From assembly GCA_002938115.1 (NCBI GenBank), contig PTKD01000104.1, positions 1-7,169 on the forward strand: a stretch of DNA of 7,169 nucleotides, given 5' to 3'. Origin of the DNA: Alphaproteobacteria bacterium MarineAlpha9_Bin7 (GTDB lineage Bacteria > Pseudomonadota > Alphaproteobacteria > UBA7887). Below the pieces are notes generated by a model. It had not been told where the DNA came from. It did no database searches and was given only the letters and a program-made list of their open reading frames with translations. Of the stretch, positions 1-6,892 are shown in pieces. Position 1 is the first letter of the stretch. Every line of letters begins with the position of its first letter. The position numbers and the translations under genes are program-made.

Positions 1-1
1 A

Positions 2-106
2 AAGCATTTCTGTCGCGGTTCAGGGCTGTCTAGGGTACGTGCAAATATGTCTATGCTAACCGAGGTATTGGGGAAAATTCAGTTGTTCGCTCAGGCAGCT
101 GAGTAA
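2..106 (+). CDS. Possible C-terminal tail of a gene entering from the left (hypothetical, partial)
   Basis: An open frame of 34 codons enters from the left edge and ends at two consecutive in-frame stops (TAA TAA, 104-109). The other two plus frames close at 31-33 and 57-59. The translated tail, which includes MSMLTEVLGKIQLFAQAAE, could form an amphipathic helix. I do not recognise the family. If real, the gene converges on the oxidoreductase with about 105 bp between their stops, which would fit the alternating strand pattern of the window. Thirty-four open codons can occur by chance, so the call rests mainly on the tandem stop and the lack of any other candidate here. Confidence 0.3.
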   Translation, partial: KHFCRGSGLSRVRANMSMLTEVLGKIQLFAQAAE

Positions 107-120
107 TAAATTCCGCTAGA

Positions 121-144
121 CTTTTTCAAAAAGAATACGCATTC
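121..144 (-). terminator. Weak candidate terminator downstream of the oxidoreductase
   Basis: Read on the minus strand, GAAT-GCGT-ATTC (144 to 133) is a small inverted repeat followed directly by five T (132 to 128). It lies about 70 nt past the oxidoreductase stop. The same stretch holds a second symmetric element, CTTTTT-C-AAAAAG (121-133). The stem is only four base pairs, so this would be a poor intrinsic terminator. It is listed because no better hairpin plus T-run follows the gene. Confidence 0.2.
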
Positions 145-168
145 GTGTAGAAGGTAGGTCGGGGAAGG

Positions 169-194
169 CTGGCTACGCCAGACGCTGCGCCAGA
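169..194 (-). repeat. Small inverted repeat just past the oxidoreductase stop
   Basis: CTGGC (169-173), loop TAC, GCCAG (177-181) is a perfect 5-bp inverted repeat. A 7-base direct repeat, CGCCAGA, occurs at 176-182 and 188-194, so CTGGC could pair with either copy. In the oxidoreductase transcript this lies 18-43 nt after the stop codon. No T-run follows on the minus strand, so it does not look like a classical intrinsic terminator. It could be a 3' end stabiliser or chance. Confidence 0.25.
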
Positions 195-211
195 ACCATC
201 ACCAGTTGTCG

Positions 212-3200
212 TTATTCAGCTGCCGCCGCGCGTTGAGAGGGATCCCGCAGGGTTGCTACAAGTGCCGCCTTCTTGGTCTCAGCATCATCTATATGTTGCT
301 GTTTTACATGTCCGTAGCCGCGAATCGATTCCGGAATCTCGGCAATTTGAATTGCCAAAGGGTGATTGCTGTGGTCTAGGCTTGCAATCAACTCCTCTAC
401 AGTTTCGAAATAATCCTCTATCAGTTGACGTTCAAGTCGACGTTCCGCTGTGTATCCAAAAATATCAAACGGTGTACCACGCAGAAACTTCAGTCCGGCC
501 AAGACTTTAAGTGCGGTCATTAACCATGGCCCAAAAGTCATCTTTTTTGCATTTCCAGTACTTGGGTCTCTCGGTGCGAAAAGGGGTGGTGCTAGGTGGA
601 ACGTGAGTGTGTAATTACCTTCGAATGTTTGGCGTATTTTCTCGAGAAATGTGCCGTCCGAGTGAAGTCGGGCAACTTCATACTCATCCTTGTAGGCCAT
701 CAGTTTGAAGGCGTACCGTGCGACCGCATCGGCAAGGCCCTTCATGCCAGGTGTTTTTTCTATTTCAGCGGTTTTTATCTTGTTGACTAAATTGGTATAA
801 CGTGCGGCATAAGATTCATTTTGGTATTTGGTCAAATAATCGACGCGTCGGCTGGTGATCTCATTCAAAGTTTTGGATAGTTGGGTGGCTGGATTTTTTA
901 TTACACGCTTCTCTGCTTCCGCCTCGGTGGCTGCCGGATCGTGTGCCGCTAGTCGGCCCCACAAAAACGCACCCTTGTTCATTTCCACCGCAACGCCGTT
1001 AAGTTCAATAGCTCGCTGGATGGCTTCGGCCGAAACCGGTATACGCCCACTCTGATAAGCGACGCCCAGCATAAACACATTAGTGGCAATTGAATCACCA
1101 AATAATGCGGTTGCGACGTGAGTTGCTTCCAAGAAAGAGCTATTTTCCGCGCCAGCCGCACTCTCAATTGCACGCTGGTTGACTGAAGTTTCAAAATCGA
1201 GATTAGGATCGTGGATAAAACCAGCGACCGGTGTGTTGTGAGTATTCACCACAACGCGGGTTTCACCGTGACGGACTCGGGACAAAGCTTCGGGGCTAGC
1301 CGATACCACTAGGTCACATCCAAGTAGTAGATCGGCACCTCCTGCGCCTACTTCTACGGAATGAATATCTTCTGGCTGGCTTGCGACTTTGATATGGCTT
1401 AGGACCGCGCCACCTTTTTGGGCCACCCCAACCATGTCCAGCACGGAACAACCCTTGCCTTCAAGATGTGCAGCCATACCGATGAGTGCGCCAATTGTAA
1501 CTACACCCGTACCCCCTATCCCAGTGACCAAGATTTCGGTTGGTCGATTTAACACCGGCAGCTCTGGGGTAGGTAATGTTGCAACTAGTGGGTGCGATGT
1601 GCTCGCCGTGCTTGTTTGTTTTGGCCGTCGGACGTCACCACCAGAAATTGTTACAAAACTTGGACAAAACCCCTTTACACAAGACATATCTTTGTTGCAG
1701 GTCGACTGATTTATAATCCTTTTACGACCATATTCTGTTTCAAGTGGTTCCACTGAGACACAGTTCGAGGTTGTCGAACAATCGCCGCAGCCCTCGCATA
1801 CCGCGTCGTTAATAAATGCACGTTTGGCGGGGTCAACCATTGTCCCGCGTTTGCGCCGCCGCCGTTTTTCGCTCGCGCAGGTTTGATCGTAAATGAGTGC
1901 AGATACGCCTGGCCATTCTCGGAGCTCGCGTTGCAAGTCATCCAAGTCGTCTCGATGGTGAACTGTGGTGCCTGGCGCGAAGTCTGTGCCGATCGGATAT
2001 TTTTCAGGCTCATCGCTAACGACGGAGATGCGACGTATGCCTTCACCATATAATTGAAATGTAATATCGGGAACGGTCATCTTACCATCGACCGGTTGTC
2101 CTCCCGTCATTGCTACCGCGTCGTTAAATAAAACCTTGTACGTCATGTTCGCACCCGATGCGACTGCTGCGCGAACCGCGAGATAGCCTGAATGGAAATA
2201 GGTTCCATCCCCAATGTTCACAAAAACGTGTTGGTTGCCGTTAAAGGGTGACTGGCCAATCCATGTTACTCCTTCTGCACCCATATGTGTGTATGTAGCG
2301 GTGCTGCGGTCCATATGCTGTGCTAGGTAGTGGCAACCGATTCCACTGAGTGCACGACTACCTTCTGGCACGCGTGTCGAGCTATTATGTGGACAGCCAG
2401 AGCAAAAATACGGGGTCCGCAACACATTACCAGTGGTTGGCGTGGGCCCATGTTTTTTACGCAAAAATTTTGCCTGATTGATCAGCCGATCTGCATCGCC
2501 AAAACGACCAATTCTTTCAGCGAGAGCGAGAGCTATTCCGCCGGCGGTGAGCTGATACGTTGAAGGAAACAAAACCCCACCATCTTCATCTGTTTTTCCT
2601 AGAATCAGCTTCGGGCGTTGGGATGAGTTGTATAGAATTTCCTTAATCTGATCTTCAATGAGCCCACGTTTTTCTTCGATCACCAAAATCTCGTCGAGGC
2701 CTCTAGCGAATTCCCTCAACTGTTCTCGCTCCAAGGGCCAAACCAGTGCGGGTTTGTATACACGAATCCCCAGCCGAATTAGGTCGCTTTCATCCAGTTC
2801 TAAATCTGCAAACGCTTGGCGTACGTCCAAGTATGATTTTCCGGCAGCGACAATGCCAAGTCTTGCAGGACCCTTGTTAATAACGATTTGGTCGAGTTGA
2901 TTGCTTCGCGTATATGCTTGTGCTGCTGCTAACTTGAAGTTATGGAGTCGAGTCTCTTGTTCTAGTTGAACGTCGGGCCACCGAATATTCAATCCACCGT
3001 CAGGTAAATGGAATTCATGGGGTGCTTTTATGTTCACTCGGTGGGGATCTACATAGACTGAGGCCGAAGAGTCGACCGTCATAGTTACACATTTGAACGC
3101 GGTCCAGCAGCCTGAAAAACGCGACATTGCAAAACCGTGCAGACCAAGATCCAGAAATTCCTGCACTCCTGATGGACTTAGAATAGGGATCATCGCATCC

Positions 3201-3691
3201 ATCATCGCGTATTCACTTTGGTGAGCGAGTGTGGATGACTTGGCGGTGTGGTCATCACCCATTAGCGCCAGGACACCGCCATGAGGAGAAGTGCCAGCCG
3301 CATTCGCGTGCTTAAACACGTCCCCACAGCGATCGACGCCTGGTCCTTTGCCGTACCAAATTCCGAACACACCATCGTAGTCCGATTTCTCGATAAGATT
3401 TAGTTGTTGGGTGCCCCAAATTGCGGTCGCAGCTAAATCTTCGTTGACCCCAGGTTGAAACTGAATTTCGTTGTTGGCTAAAAATTTTCGCGCTTGCCAC
3501 AAAGCCATGTCGTATGCACCGAGCGGTGAACCACGGTATCCTGATATGAAGCAACCGGTCTTAAGATTTGAAGCTCTGTCGCGTTGCTTTTGCAGCATCG
3601 GCAGGCGTACGAGAGCCTGAGTGCCGGTCAGGTAGACCCTTCCAGATTCCAATGTGTATTTGTCTTCAAGGGTGGCGTGGGCAATGCTCAT
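212..3691 (-). CDS. Fused indolepyruvate ferredoxin oxidoreductase (IorA-IorB type, single chain)
   Basis: This is a thiamine-diphosphate 2-oxoacid:ferredoxin oxidoreductase in one chain of 1,159 aa, close to the usual length of the proteobacterial fused form. The family oxidatively decarboxylates indolepyruvate or other aryl 2-oxoacids from amino-acid catabolism to acyl-CoA, passing electrons to an iron-sulfur acceptor in the cytoplasm. Residues about 15-275 are the PFOR-like N-terminal domain (SGYRGSPLGAYD, about 49-60). FCSGCPHN (429-436) and the thiamine-binding stretch GDGTYFHSG (494-502) through NDAVAMTGGQP (523-533) mark the catalytic domain. A basic linker KRRRRKR (609-615) precedes a cysteine-rich Fe-S segment (632-676). 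The IorB/gamma domain starts at GIGGTG (724-729), and a C-terminal helical extension (DUF6537-like) follows from about 935. The frame extends 15 codons upstream to 3736, but family similarity begins around LEDKYTLESGRVYLTG, so I chose the ATG at 3691. A GGGAG lies 12 nt upstream of it, a long spacing. The family is secure; the substrate is inferred. Confidence 0.95.
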   Translation of the reverse strand: MSIAHATLEDKYTLESGRVYLTGTQALVRLPMLQKQRDRASNLKTGCFISGYRGSPLGAYDMALWQARKFLANNEIQFQPGVNEDLAATAIWGTQQLNLIEKSDYDGVFGIWYGKGPGVDRCGDVFKHANAAGTSPHGGVLALMGDDHTAKSSTLAHQSEYAMMDAMIPILSPSGVQEFLDLGLHGFAMSRFSGCWTAFKCVTMTVDSSASVYVDPHRVNIKAPHEFHLPDGGLNIRWPDVQLEQETRLHNFKLAAAQAYTRSNQLDQIVINKGPARLGIVAAGKSYLDVRQAFADLELDESDLIRLGIRVYKPALVWPLEREQLREFARGLDEILVIEEKRGLIEDQIKEILYNSSQRPKLILGKTDEDGGVLFPSTYQLTAGGIALALAERIGRFGDADRLINQAKFLRKKHGPTPTTGNVLRTPYFCSGCPHNSSTRVPEGSRALSGIGCHYLAQHMDRSTATYTHMGAEGVTWIGQSPFNGNQHVFVNIGDGTYFHSGYLAVRAAVASGANMTYKVLFNDAVAMTGGQPVDGKMTVPDITFQLYGEGIRRISVVSDEPEKYPIGTDFAPGTTVHHRDDLDDLQRELREWPGVSALIYDQTCASEKRRRRKRGTMVDPAKRAFINDAVCEGCGDCSTTSNCVSVEPLETEYGRKRIINQSTCNKDMSCVKGFCPSFVTISGGDVRRPKQTSTASTSHPLVATLPTPELPVLNRPTEILVTGIGGTGVVTIGALIGMAAHLEGKGCSVLDMVGVAQKGGAVLSHIKVASQPEDIHSVEVGAGGADLLLGCDLVVSASPEALSRVRHGETRVVVNTHNTPVAGFIHDPNLDFETSVNQRAIESAAGAENSSFLEATHVATALFGDSIATNVFMLGVAYQSGRIPVSAEAIQRAIELNGVAVEMNKGAFLWGRLAAHDPAATEAEAEKRVIKNPATQLSKTLNEITSRRVDYLTKYQNESYAARYTNLVNKIKTAEIEKTPGMKGLADAVARYAFKLMAYKDEYEVARLHSDGTFLEKIRQTFEGNYTLTFHLAPPLFAPRDPSTGNAKKMTFGPWLMTALKVLAGLKFLRGTPFDIFGYTAERRLERQLIEDYFETVEELIASLDHSNHPLAIQIAEIPESIRGYGHVKQQHIDDAETKKAALVATLRDPSQRAAAAE

Positions 3692-3797
3692 TGGTATTTC
3701 GTGCTCCCAAGTTTGTCGGTGGCTCGCGATTCGCACAATTTTGGTGGCATAGCTCTATTGAACTCTTATAACCTAGGAATACTTCGATTGCATGGGA

Positions 3798-3828
3798 ATT
3801 GTATTTTTTTACACCCTCGTATTGTCAT
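3798..3828 (-). promoter_or_regulatory. Candidate sigma-70 promoter for the oxidoreductase
   Basis: On the minus strand, ATGACA (3828-3823, five of six matches to TTGACA) and TACAAT (3803-3798, five of six to TATAAT) are 19 bp apart with a run of seven A in the spacer. The element lies about 107 bp upstream of the start at 3691. The spacing is longer than the ideal 17, so strength would be modest. This was found by eye only. Confidence 0.3.
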
Positions 3829-3940
3829 AGTTCATATTCGGATAGACTGTGGAAGGTTGAGAAACAATGTACCTTGCAGACAAAAGCGTGTTTTTTATGA
3901 CGCCAGCGGCTTATGGTCTGCATGCTTGAATATATCCGTG

Positions 3941-3952
3941 GAACAGGCGTTC
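3941..3952. repeat. Short palindrome GAAC-N4-GTTC beside the epimerase ribosome-binding site
   Basis: GAACAGGCGTTC is a perfect 4-bp inverted repeat with a 4-base centre. It ends two bases before the GAG that probably serves as ribosome-binding site (3954-3956) for the ATG at 3963. Its position would suit an operator or a translation-modulating hairpin. The core matches the GAAC-N4-GTTC pattern of Gram-positive LexA boxes, but in a probable proteobacterium that resemblance is likely coincidental. Confidence 0.25.
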
Positions 3953-3962
3953 TGAGATATCA

Positions 3963-4943
3963 ATGACTATTCTTGTTACTGGTGCGGCCGGATTTATCGG
4001 CAGCCATCTTTGCCTGCAGTTGTTGGGTCGTGGCGATAGTGTTATTGGCGTGGATAATTTGAACAATTATTACGACGTTTCACTGAAGCGTGCTCGTCTT
4101 TCTTTGCTAGAAGGAAAGGGAAGCTTTCGTTTCTTTCACGCCGATGTGTCTAACGAAGCGGATATCTCTGATATTTTTAACAACAGTGGACCAATTCGAC
4201 GTGTCGTGCATCTCGCCGCGCAGGCGGGCGTGCGTTACTCAATTGAAAATCCAATGGCCTATGTCCAATCAAATTTGGTGGGGCAGATGATAATTTTGGA
4301 GCAGTGTCGCCGGCACCGGGGTTTTGAGCACTTGGTATATGCTAGTTCAAGTTCGGTGTATGGCGGGAACACAAAGCTACCGCTGGCGATAGCAGATCGA
4401 GTCGATCGACCCATCTCGCTTTACGCTGCCACCAAGCGTTCAGACGAACTGATGTGCTACTGCTACAGTCACCTTTATGGGTTACCTGCTACCGGATTGC
4501 GGTTCTTTACGGTTTATGGACCTTGGGGTAGACCTGATATGGCCGCTTATCTTTTCACTGAAGCAATTCTTGGCGGGCAACCCATCAAACTCTTTAACCA
4601 CGGCAACATGAAGCGAGATTTTACGTACATCGACGATATTATTGCCGGGGTGATTTCAGCTCTGGACCATGTTCCCACCGTTGTTGGTGATGAGCCACCG
4701 CATCGGCTTTATAATCTTGGCAACAACCATCCTGAGTCTTTGTTAAAATTTGTTGAGATCTTAGAGCGTGAACTCGGCTGTAAATCCAACCGGGAGATGC
4801 TGCCGCTACAGCCAGGGGATGTTGCAGAGACGTACGCTGATATAGAGACAGCTAAGATCGATCTCGGTTTTGTGCCGATCACGACGATAGAGCAAGGACT
4901 GCCACAGTTTGTCGCCTGGTTTCGAAGCTATCACGGCGTGTAA
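3963..4943 (+). CDS. UDP-glucuronate 4-epimerase-type NAD-dependent epimerase (extended SDR)
   Basis: The 326-aa product is a complete extended short-chain dehydrogenase/reductase, close to the usual 320-340 aa. It most resembles bacterial UDP-glucuronate 4-epimerases, which convert UDP-glucuronate to UDP-galacturonate in the cytoplasm for capsule, O-antigen or LPS core. Visible motifs are the NAD-binding GAAGFIG (7-13), the acidic end of strand 2 (VDN, 30-32), AD (60-61), HLAAQAGVRYS (83-93), SSSSVYG (128-134) and the catalytic YAATK (Tyr154, Lys158). FFTVYGPWGRPDMA (171-184) and RDFTYIDDI (218-226) also follow the pattern that separates this subgroup from plain UDP-glucose epimerases. QPGDV (283-287) sits near the C-terminus. 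An in-frame TGA at 3927 limits the start, and GAG (3954-3956) six bases before the ATG is a weak ribosome-binding site. No glycosyltransferase or polysaccharide gene adjoins it. Activity on UDP-glucuronate is inferred from the family; no membrane segment or signal peptide is seen. Confidence 0.92.
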   Translation: MTILVTGAAGFIGSHLCLQLLGRGDSVIGVDNLNNYYDVSLKRARLSLLEGKGSFRFFHADVSNEADISDIFNNSGPIRRVVHLAAQAGVRYSIENPMAYVQSNLVGQMIILEQCRRHRGFEHLVYASSSSVYGGNTKLPLAIADRVDRPISLYAATKRSDELMCYCYSHLYGLPATGLRFFTVYGPWGRPDMAAYLFTEAILGGQPIKLFNHGNMKRDFTYIDDIIAGVISALDHVPTVVGDEPPHRLYNLGNNHPESLLKFVEILERELGCKSNREMLPLQPGDVAETYADIETAKIDLGFVPITTIEQGLPQFVAWFRSYHGV

Positions 4944-4964
4944 CTGTTCCCCCAATCAGAACAG
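4944..4964. terminator. Inverted repeat in the convergent gap, possible weak bidirectional terminator
   Basis: CTGTTC (4944-4949), a 9-base loop, then GAACAG (4959-4964) form a perfect 6-bp inverted repeat. It begins directly after the epimerase TAA and runs across the fhs stop codon (4956-4958). A shared hairpin between two convergent genes 12 bp apart is a common arrangement. Neither side has an immediate T-run (TTTT first appears at 4973 on the plus strand), so intrinsic termination would be weak. Confidence 0.35.
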
Positions 4965-6659
4965 CCCAACGATTTTACTGCTATTATCGAGCCCAATTTT
5001 TTCGGCTGCCGGTTCTGAAGGCAATCCTGGCATGGTCATGATGTCTCCGCAGATAACAATCACGTATCCCGCACCTGCGGCGAGCCTTACTTCGCGAATA
5101 GGCACCACGTGATTGCTCGGGGCACCTTTTAGGTTCGGATCAGTTGAAAAGCTGTACTGTGTTTTTGCAATGCACACGGGAAAGTGGCCATACCCAGACC
5201 CCTGAAGTTCGGTGAAACGTTTGCGCACTCGTTTGTCGGCAATAATACCGCGTGCGCCGTATATTTGCTGGGCGACAGTTCTAACTTTATCCCAAAGTTC
5301 CATGTCATCTGGGTAAAGTAGTTGAAATTTGGAGGCATTATTGTCAATCAGTGCAACAACGGCCTCAGCCAAGTTTGTCGACCCGGCGCTTCCAACAGCC
5401 CAATGGTCGCAAACGATGACATCGACATCGATCTCTGCGCAAAATTGGCTTATGGCGTCAAACTCAGAATTGGTGTCAGACGAAAAACGATTTATCGCAA
5501 CTAAGACCGGGACACCAAACTTACGTATATTTTCTACGTGACGTGCCAGGTTAGCACACCCCTCTTTTAAGGCGGAAATGTTCTCGGTTGACAGAGCCTC
5601 GCGCTTCACGCCGGCATGCATTTTCAGAGCCCGTACCGTCGCCACTAATACCGCGCAATCCGGAACCAGATTGGCTTGGCGGCACTTGATATTGAAGAAT
5701 TTTTCTGCGCCAAGATCAGCGCCAAATCCGGCCTCGGTCACAACATAGTCGGCTAGCTTCAGAGCAGCTTTGGTAGCGACCACGGTGTTACATCCGTGCG
5801 CAATATTGGCAAATGGTCCTCCATGCACGAGCGCGGGTGTGCCTTCCAGTGACTGAACTAAATTGGGCAAAAAAGCATCTTTTAGCAGCGCACCCATGGC
5901 GCCACATGCTTTTAGGTCGGTCGCATTTACCGCTTCCTGCGAAGTCGTCTGACCAATAATTATCTGCGAGAGTCTATTTTCTAGATCGGTAGGATCATTT
6001 GCCAGGCATAAAATTGCCATGACCTCACTTGCGACTGTTATGTCGAAACTATCCTCACGCAAAAAACCATTGGCCACGCCACCAATGCCAGTGGTGATAT
6101 TGCGCAGTGCACGGTCATTCATGTCTACCACGCGGCGCCATGTCACTCGACGAGTGTCTATCCCAAGCCGATTGCCCCAATAAATGTGGTTGTCGATCAT
6201 TGCCGCAAGAAGATTGTTCGCTGCGCTAATGGCATGAAAGTCACCGGTAAAATGAAGATTAATATCTTCCATAGGGACCACCTGGGCGTAACCCCCACCT
6301 GCGGCCCCACCTTTCATGCCGAAACAAGGGCCTAGGCTCGGTTCACGCAAGCATATAATCGATTGTTTCCCAATTCGTTGGAGACCATCTCCAAGTCCGA
6401 TAGTCGTGGTGGTTTTTCCTTCACCCGCAGGAGTTGGGGTCATTGCAGTAACCAGGACAAGCTTTCCCTCCGTGCGATCGCCCAAATCATCAATTGCCTT
6501 TGACGAAATTTTAGCCTTGTCGTGTCCGTATGGTATGAGGTGGCTAGCGTCCAGTCCAAGGCTCGTGTTTGCAACTTCGGTGATGGGGCGCAATGACGCT
6601 GCGCTAGCAATTTCAATGTCGGATCTTGGATCGCGATGCTGGTTTTTGTGGTCTAACAT
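4956..6659 (-). CDS. fhs: Formate--tetrahydrofolate ligase (10-formyl-THF synthetase)
   Basis: This monofunctional enzyme uses ATP to join formate to tetrahydrofolate, giving 10-formyl-THF for purine and one-carbon metabolism, or running in reverse during one-carbon breakdown. The 567 aa match the usual length of about 555-560 plus an N-terminal extension of some ten residues before SDIEIA (13-18). Signature stretches are the ATP-binding loop TPTPAGEGKTT (74-84), LREPSLGPCFGMKGG (104-118), GPFANIAHGC (281-290), EAGFGADLGAEKFFNIKCR (309-327), VRALKMHAGV (342-351, usually KMHGGV) and TMPGLP (542-547). All appear intact. The ATG at 6659 is the only credible start before residue 73; CGGAAC (6671-6666) is a modest ribosome-binding site. 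No folD or other folate gene is in view. It converges on the epimerase and diverges from the DUF454 gene, so it is probably transcribed alone. Function is near certain; physiological direction cannot be told. Confidence 0.98.
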   Translation of the reverse strand: MLDHKNQHRDPRSDIEIASAASLRPITEVANTSLGLDASHLIPYGHDKAKISSKAIDDLGDRTEGKLVLVTAMTPTPAGEGKTTTTIGLGDGLQRIGKQSIICLREPSLGPCFGMKGGAAGGGYAQVVPMEDINLHFTGDFHAISAANNLLAAMIDNHIYWGNRLGIDTRRVTWRRVVDMNDRALRNITTGIGGVANGFLREDSFDITVASEVMAILCLANDPTDLENRLSQIIIGQTTSQEAVNATDLKACGAMGALLKDAFLPNLVQSLEGTPALVHGGPFANIAHGCNTVVATKAALKLADYVVTEAGFGADLGAEKFFNIKCRQANLVPDCAVLVATVRALKMHAGVKREALSTENISALKEGCANLARHVENIRKFGVPVLVAINRFSSDTNSEFDAISQFCAEIDVDVIVCDHWAVGSAGSTNLAEAVVALIDNNASKFQLLYPDDMELWDKVRTVAQQIYGARGIIADKRVRKRFTELQGSGYGHFPVCIAKTQYSFSTDPNLKGAPSNHVVPIREVRLAAGAGYVIVICGDIMTMPGLPSEPAAEKIGLDNSSKIVGLF

Positions 6660-6892
6660 TGGTGTGTTCCGTTTGTATCATATATGAGGCAAATAACCGC
6701 ACAGCTTTGTTCCTAGTTTCGCTGGGGGCAGGGCCCGATAATCAGTGTCGTTCAACTGTCATCCGTGTTTTGCAAGTAACCTACAATGGAATTTGTTGTG
6801 ACTAGGCCGAAGAATTTCAAGACAGTGGGTAATGGTATAGCCTATTTAAGCTATTGTCGGCAGAGTCCCTAAGCAAAGTATGTTCAAGTCCC
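6660..6892. promoter_or_regulatory. Divergent intergenic region between fhs and the DUF454 gene
   Basis: These 233 bp separate fhs and the DUF454 gene and should carry a promoter for each. On the plus strand TGGTATAGC (6833-6841) resembles an extended -10 box about 50 bp upstream of the DUF454 start, but it has no good -35. A 5-bp inverted repeat (ATAGC 6837-6841, GCTAT 6850-6854) overlaps it. On the fhs side the AT-rich CATATATGATAC lies close to the start, again without a convincing -35. I see no riboswitch-like fold. Confidence 0.4.

Larger units (their letters stand above)
3692..3962. promoter_or_regulatory. Divergent intergenic region between oxidoreductase and epimerase
   Basis: These 271 bp separate two divergently read genes and must hold both promoters. 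The middle (about 3760-3900) is clearly more AT-rich than the genes. I see no tRNA or riboswitch. A plus-strand frame crosses much of it, but it begins inside the oxidoreductase gene antisense and resembles no protein I recognise. No well-matched promoter for the epimerase was found. TTGTCA at 3822-3827 is a possible -35 but lacks a good -10 at the right distance. Confidence 0.5.

Noticed and set aside
1389..1709. 106-codon plus-strand frame rich in Pro, Thr and Ser
   Set aside because: It is antisense to the conserved IorB-domain coding region, so it is a reading-frame shadow.
1711..2049. 112-codon minus-strand frame inside the oxidoreductase gene
   Set aside because: It overlaps completely, on the same strand in another frame, the well-conserved Fe-S and thiamine domains of the oxidoreductase. 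Its translation resembles no protein I recognise.
3676..3736. Upstream ATG at 3736 as the oxidoreductase start
   Set aside because: The extra 15 residues show no family similarity, and the ATG at 3691 has a GGGAG upstream and puts the start near where family homology begins.
3941..3952. SOS (LexA) operator
   Set aside because: GAAC-N4-GTTC is the Gram-positive LexA pattern. The window looks proteobacterial and the downstream gene is not a DNA-repair gene, so only the palindrome itself is reported.
3584..3955. 123-codon plus-strand open frame upstream of the epimerase
   Set aside because: Its first third lies antisense to the oxidoreductase start and the rest crosses an AT-rich divergent promoter region. 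The translation is Cys/His/Phe-rich with no recognisable family.
6316..6687. 123-codon plus-strand frame antisense to the N-terminal part of fhs
   Set aside because: It covers the conserved ATP-binding region of fhs on the other strand. Its Pro/Ser-rich translation has no recognisable domain.
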